Assembly: GCA_015489265.1 (NCBI GenBank)
Contig: WFZY01000160.1
Coordinates: forward strand, 1 to 6,293
Origin: Flavobacteriaceae bacterium
GTDB lineage: Bacteria; Bacteroidota; Bacteroidia; Flavobacteriales; Flavobacteriaceae
Length of the DNA stretch: 6,293 bases
Direction of reading: 5' to 3'
Shown: one piece after another, positions 5,686 to 6,293 of the stretch
How the letters are laid out: the number at the start of each line of letters is the position of its first letter
Numbering within the stretch: position 1 is the first letter of the stretch
Translations under genes and position numbers: made by a program
The notes under the pieces: generated by a model
The model's input: the letters and a program-made list of their open reading frames with translations, nothing else
Databases searched by the model: none
Told to the model about the DNA's origin: nothing

Positions 5686-5687
5686 TC

Positions 5688-6042
5688 CTGAAAAAAAAAA
5701 TTATTATCGGTTTCATTCTTTTCATTACACAAAATTCATTTTCACAAGTATTTGACAATGATGTTAACATCAACGAAAAAGTAGGTAAATACATTCAACT
5801 CGTTGGTTGTTAACACATCACTTTTCGGAACCAATTACAAAATCTATGTTAATTATGGGCAAAAGGTCAAAAATTTTAAAACCTATAAAATTGAAGATGC
5901 AGCAGGAAATGTCAAAAAGTTTAATACTATGATAGATACTCTCAACTTTATGTATGACAATGGCTGGGATTTTGTTAATTATAACGCTGAAATAATAAGC
6001 GGTAAAGTACGAAATGTTTATTTACTAAAAAGACGGGAATAA
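5688..6042 (+). pseudogene. Small secreted/periplasmic protein gene, frameshifted and without ATG
   Basis: Two frames together make one plausible protein of about 117 residues. The first (5688-5813) starts with CTG followed by an A10 run and encodes a clear signal peptide: KKK, then hydrophobic IIIGFILFIT, with a likely cut at SFS|Q (residue 19/20), then 'VFDNDVNINEKVGKYIQLVG' and a stop at 5811. The second frame continues at once with 'NTSLFGTNYKIYVNYGQ' and ends 'NTMIDTLNFMYDNGWDFVNY...YLLKRRE' at 6042. Removing one base around 5807-5811 (GGTTGTTAAC) joins them. Compared with the neighbouring leader and start (ttacaaATG), the ATG here reads CTG, so two lesions point to a pseudogene. From memory, the C-terminal pattern (a 'MIDxLNFMYxxGW' helix and a basic 'LLKRRE' end) resembles small uncharacterised exported proteins of Flavobacteriia. 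Assembly errors near the A10 run or frameshift are the alternative. Confidence 0.7.
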
Positions 6043-6075
6043 TATAATAGAATTCATTAACATAAAATTCGCAAC

Positions 6076-6142
6076 AGCCGGAAATCAGCCGAAAAGCTGA
6101 CTATAAAATTCCGGAGTAGGCTTAACTTAAAATTTATTACAA
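6076..6142 (+). promoter_or_regulatory. Leader element, copy B (before the LRR protein gene)
   Basis: Same element as at 5623-5685, here three bases before an intact ATG. It folds well: TCAGC (6085-6089) with GCTGA (6096-6100) around a CGAAAA loop, enclosed by CCGGAA (6078-6083) with TTCCGG (6109-6114). A competing pairing joins AGCC (6087-6090 or 6076-6079) with GGCT (6119-6122) inside the conserved 3' box. Two mutually exclusive folds so close to the start codon would suit a regulatory leader. I do not recognise it as a known riboswitch class. Confidence 0.55.
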
Positions 6143-6293
6143 ATGAAAAAAATCACCTTACTACTTTTTATTCTGGCAAGCAATCTATTGCAAGCCCAAG
6201 TCCCCCAAAGCGAACGTGACGCTTTGATAGCCCTTTACAATGCCACCGACGGACCAAACTGGTCAAATTCAAGCAATTGGAATACGTCTAATC
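6143..6293 (+). CDS. Secreted leucine-rich-repeat protein, N-terminal fragment (runs off right edge)
   Basis: Fifty codons are visible from ATG 6143. Residues 1-18 are a signal peptide (MKK, hydrophobic ITLLLFILA, likely cut LQA|Q). The mature start 'QVPQSERDALIALYNATDGPNWSNSSNW' is the N-terminal cap typical of plant-type LRR proteins that are abundant in Bacteroidota; it usually precedes a series of LRR units and often a type IX secretion sorting domain, neither of which is inside the window. Such proteins are exported to the cell surface, where they are thought to bind other molecules; the ligand cannot be predicted. The start is fixed by the Met-Lys-Lys signal peptide and by the leader element three bases upstream. 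Confidence 0.88.
   Translation, partial: MKKITLLLFILASNLLQAQVPQSERDALIALYNATDGPNWSNSSNWNTSN

Noticed and set aside
5623..6142. Leader copies as integron attC sites or as ends of a mobile element
   Set aside because: No paired GTTRRRY/RYYYAAC core sites, integrase or transposase is visible, and the copies sit at fixed distance before start codons, which suits an expression leader better.

Overview
The window is AT-rich and almost certainly comes from a Bacteroidota genome, most likely of the Flavobacteriia or a neighbouring class. The reasons are: start codons lack Shine-Dalgarno sites and sit behind A/T-rich stretches; a perfect TAnnTTTG -7 promoter box lies in front of one gene; the basic tail at the left edge looks like a Bacteroidota YidC; and the right edge starts a secreted leucine-rich-repeat protein of the 'ERDALIALYNATDGPNW' type common in that phylum. 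This assignment is from motifs remembered, not from a search.

Layout. At 1-144 (+) is the last 47 codons of a probable yidC, closed by a strong hairpin terminator at 176-207 that also faces the convergent gene on its right. At 209-1385 (-) two small membrane-protein genes lie 19 nt apart and probably form one operon: an upstream one with a membrane hairpin and an unassigned soluble domain, and a YcxB-like one. At 1501-2877 (-) is a full-length tyrosine phenol-lyase with its own terminator. It carries every phenol-lyase-specific active-site residue I could place, so 'tryptophanase' would be the wrong name. A block of eight near-identical 8-bp units lies in its 5' leader. At 3047-4132 (-) is gcvT, the T protein of the glycine cleavage system, whose start codon lies inside a perfect 15-bp inverted repeat.

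From 4133 to 4793 there is no conventional gene. This very AT-rich divergent region has candidate promoter boxes, inverted repeats and, at its right end, a more GC-rich patch that encodes a possible 32-residue leader peptide overlapping the next gene. Rightwards from there (+) come a LytTR-type DNA-binding regulator with a degenerate receiver domain (4794-5585), a small secreted-protein gene broken by a frameshift and lacking an ATG (5688-6042), and the beginning of the secreted LRR protein (6143 to the edge).

The most intriguing signal is a leader element present twice, directly in front of the broken secreted gene and in front of the LRR gene. Its 3' part is 24/25 identical between copies and its 5' part is diverged but hairpin-forming. 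Together with the LytTR regulator just upstream, this suggests a small regulated locus for exported proteins; that link is an inference. The metabolic genes on the left (phenol-lyase, GcvT) both act on amino acids, but nothing in the sequence shows that they are co-regulated.
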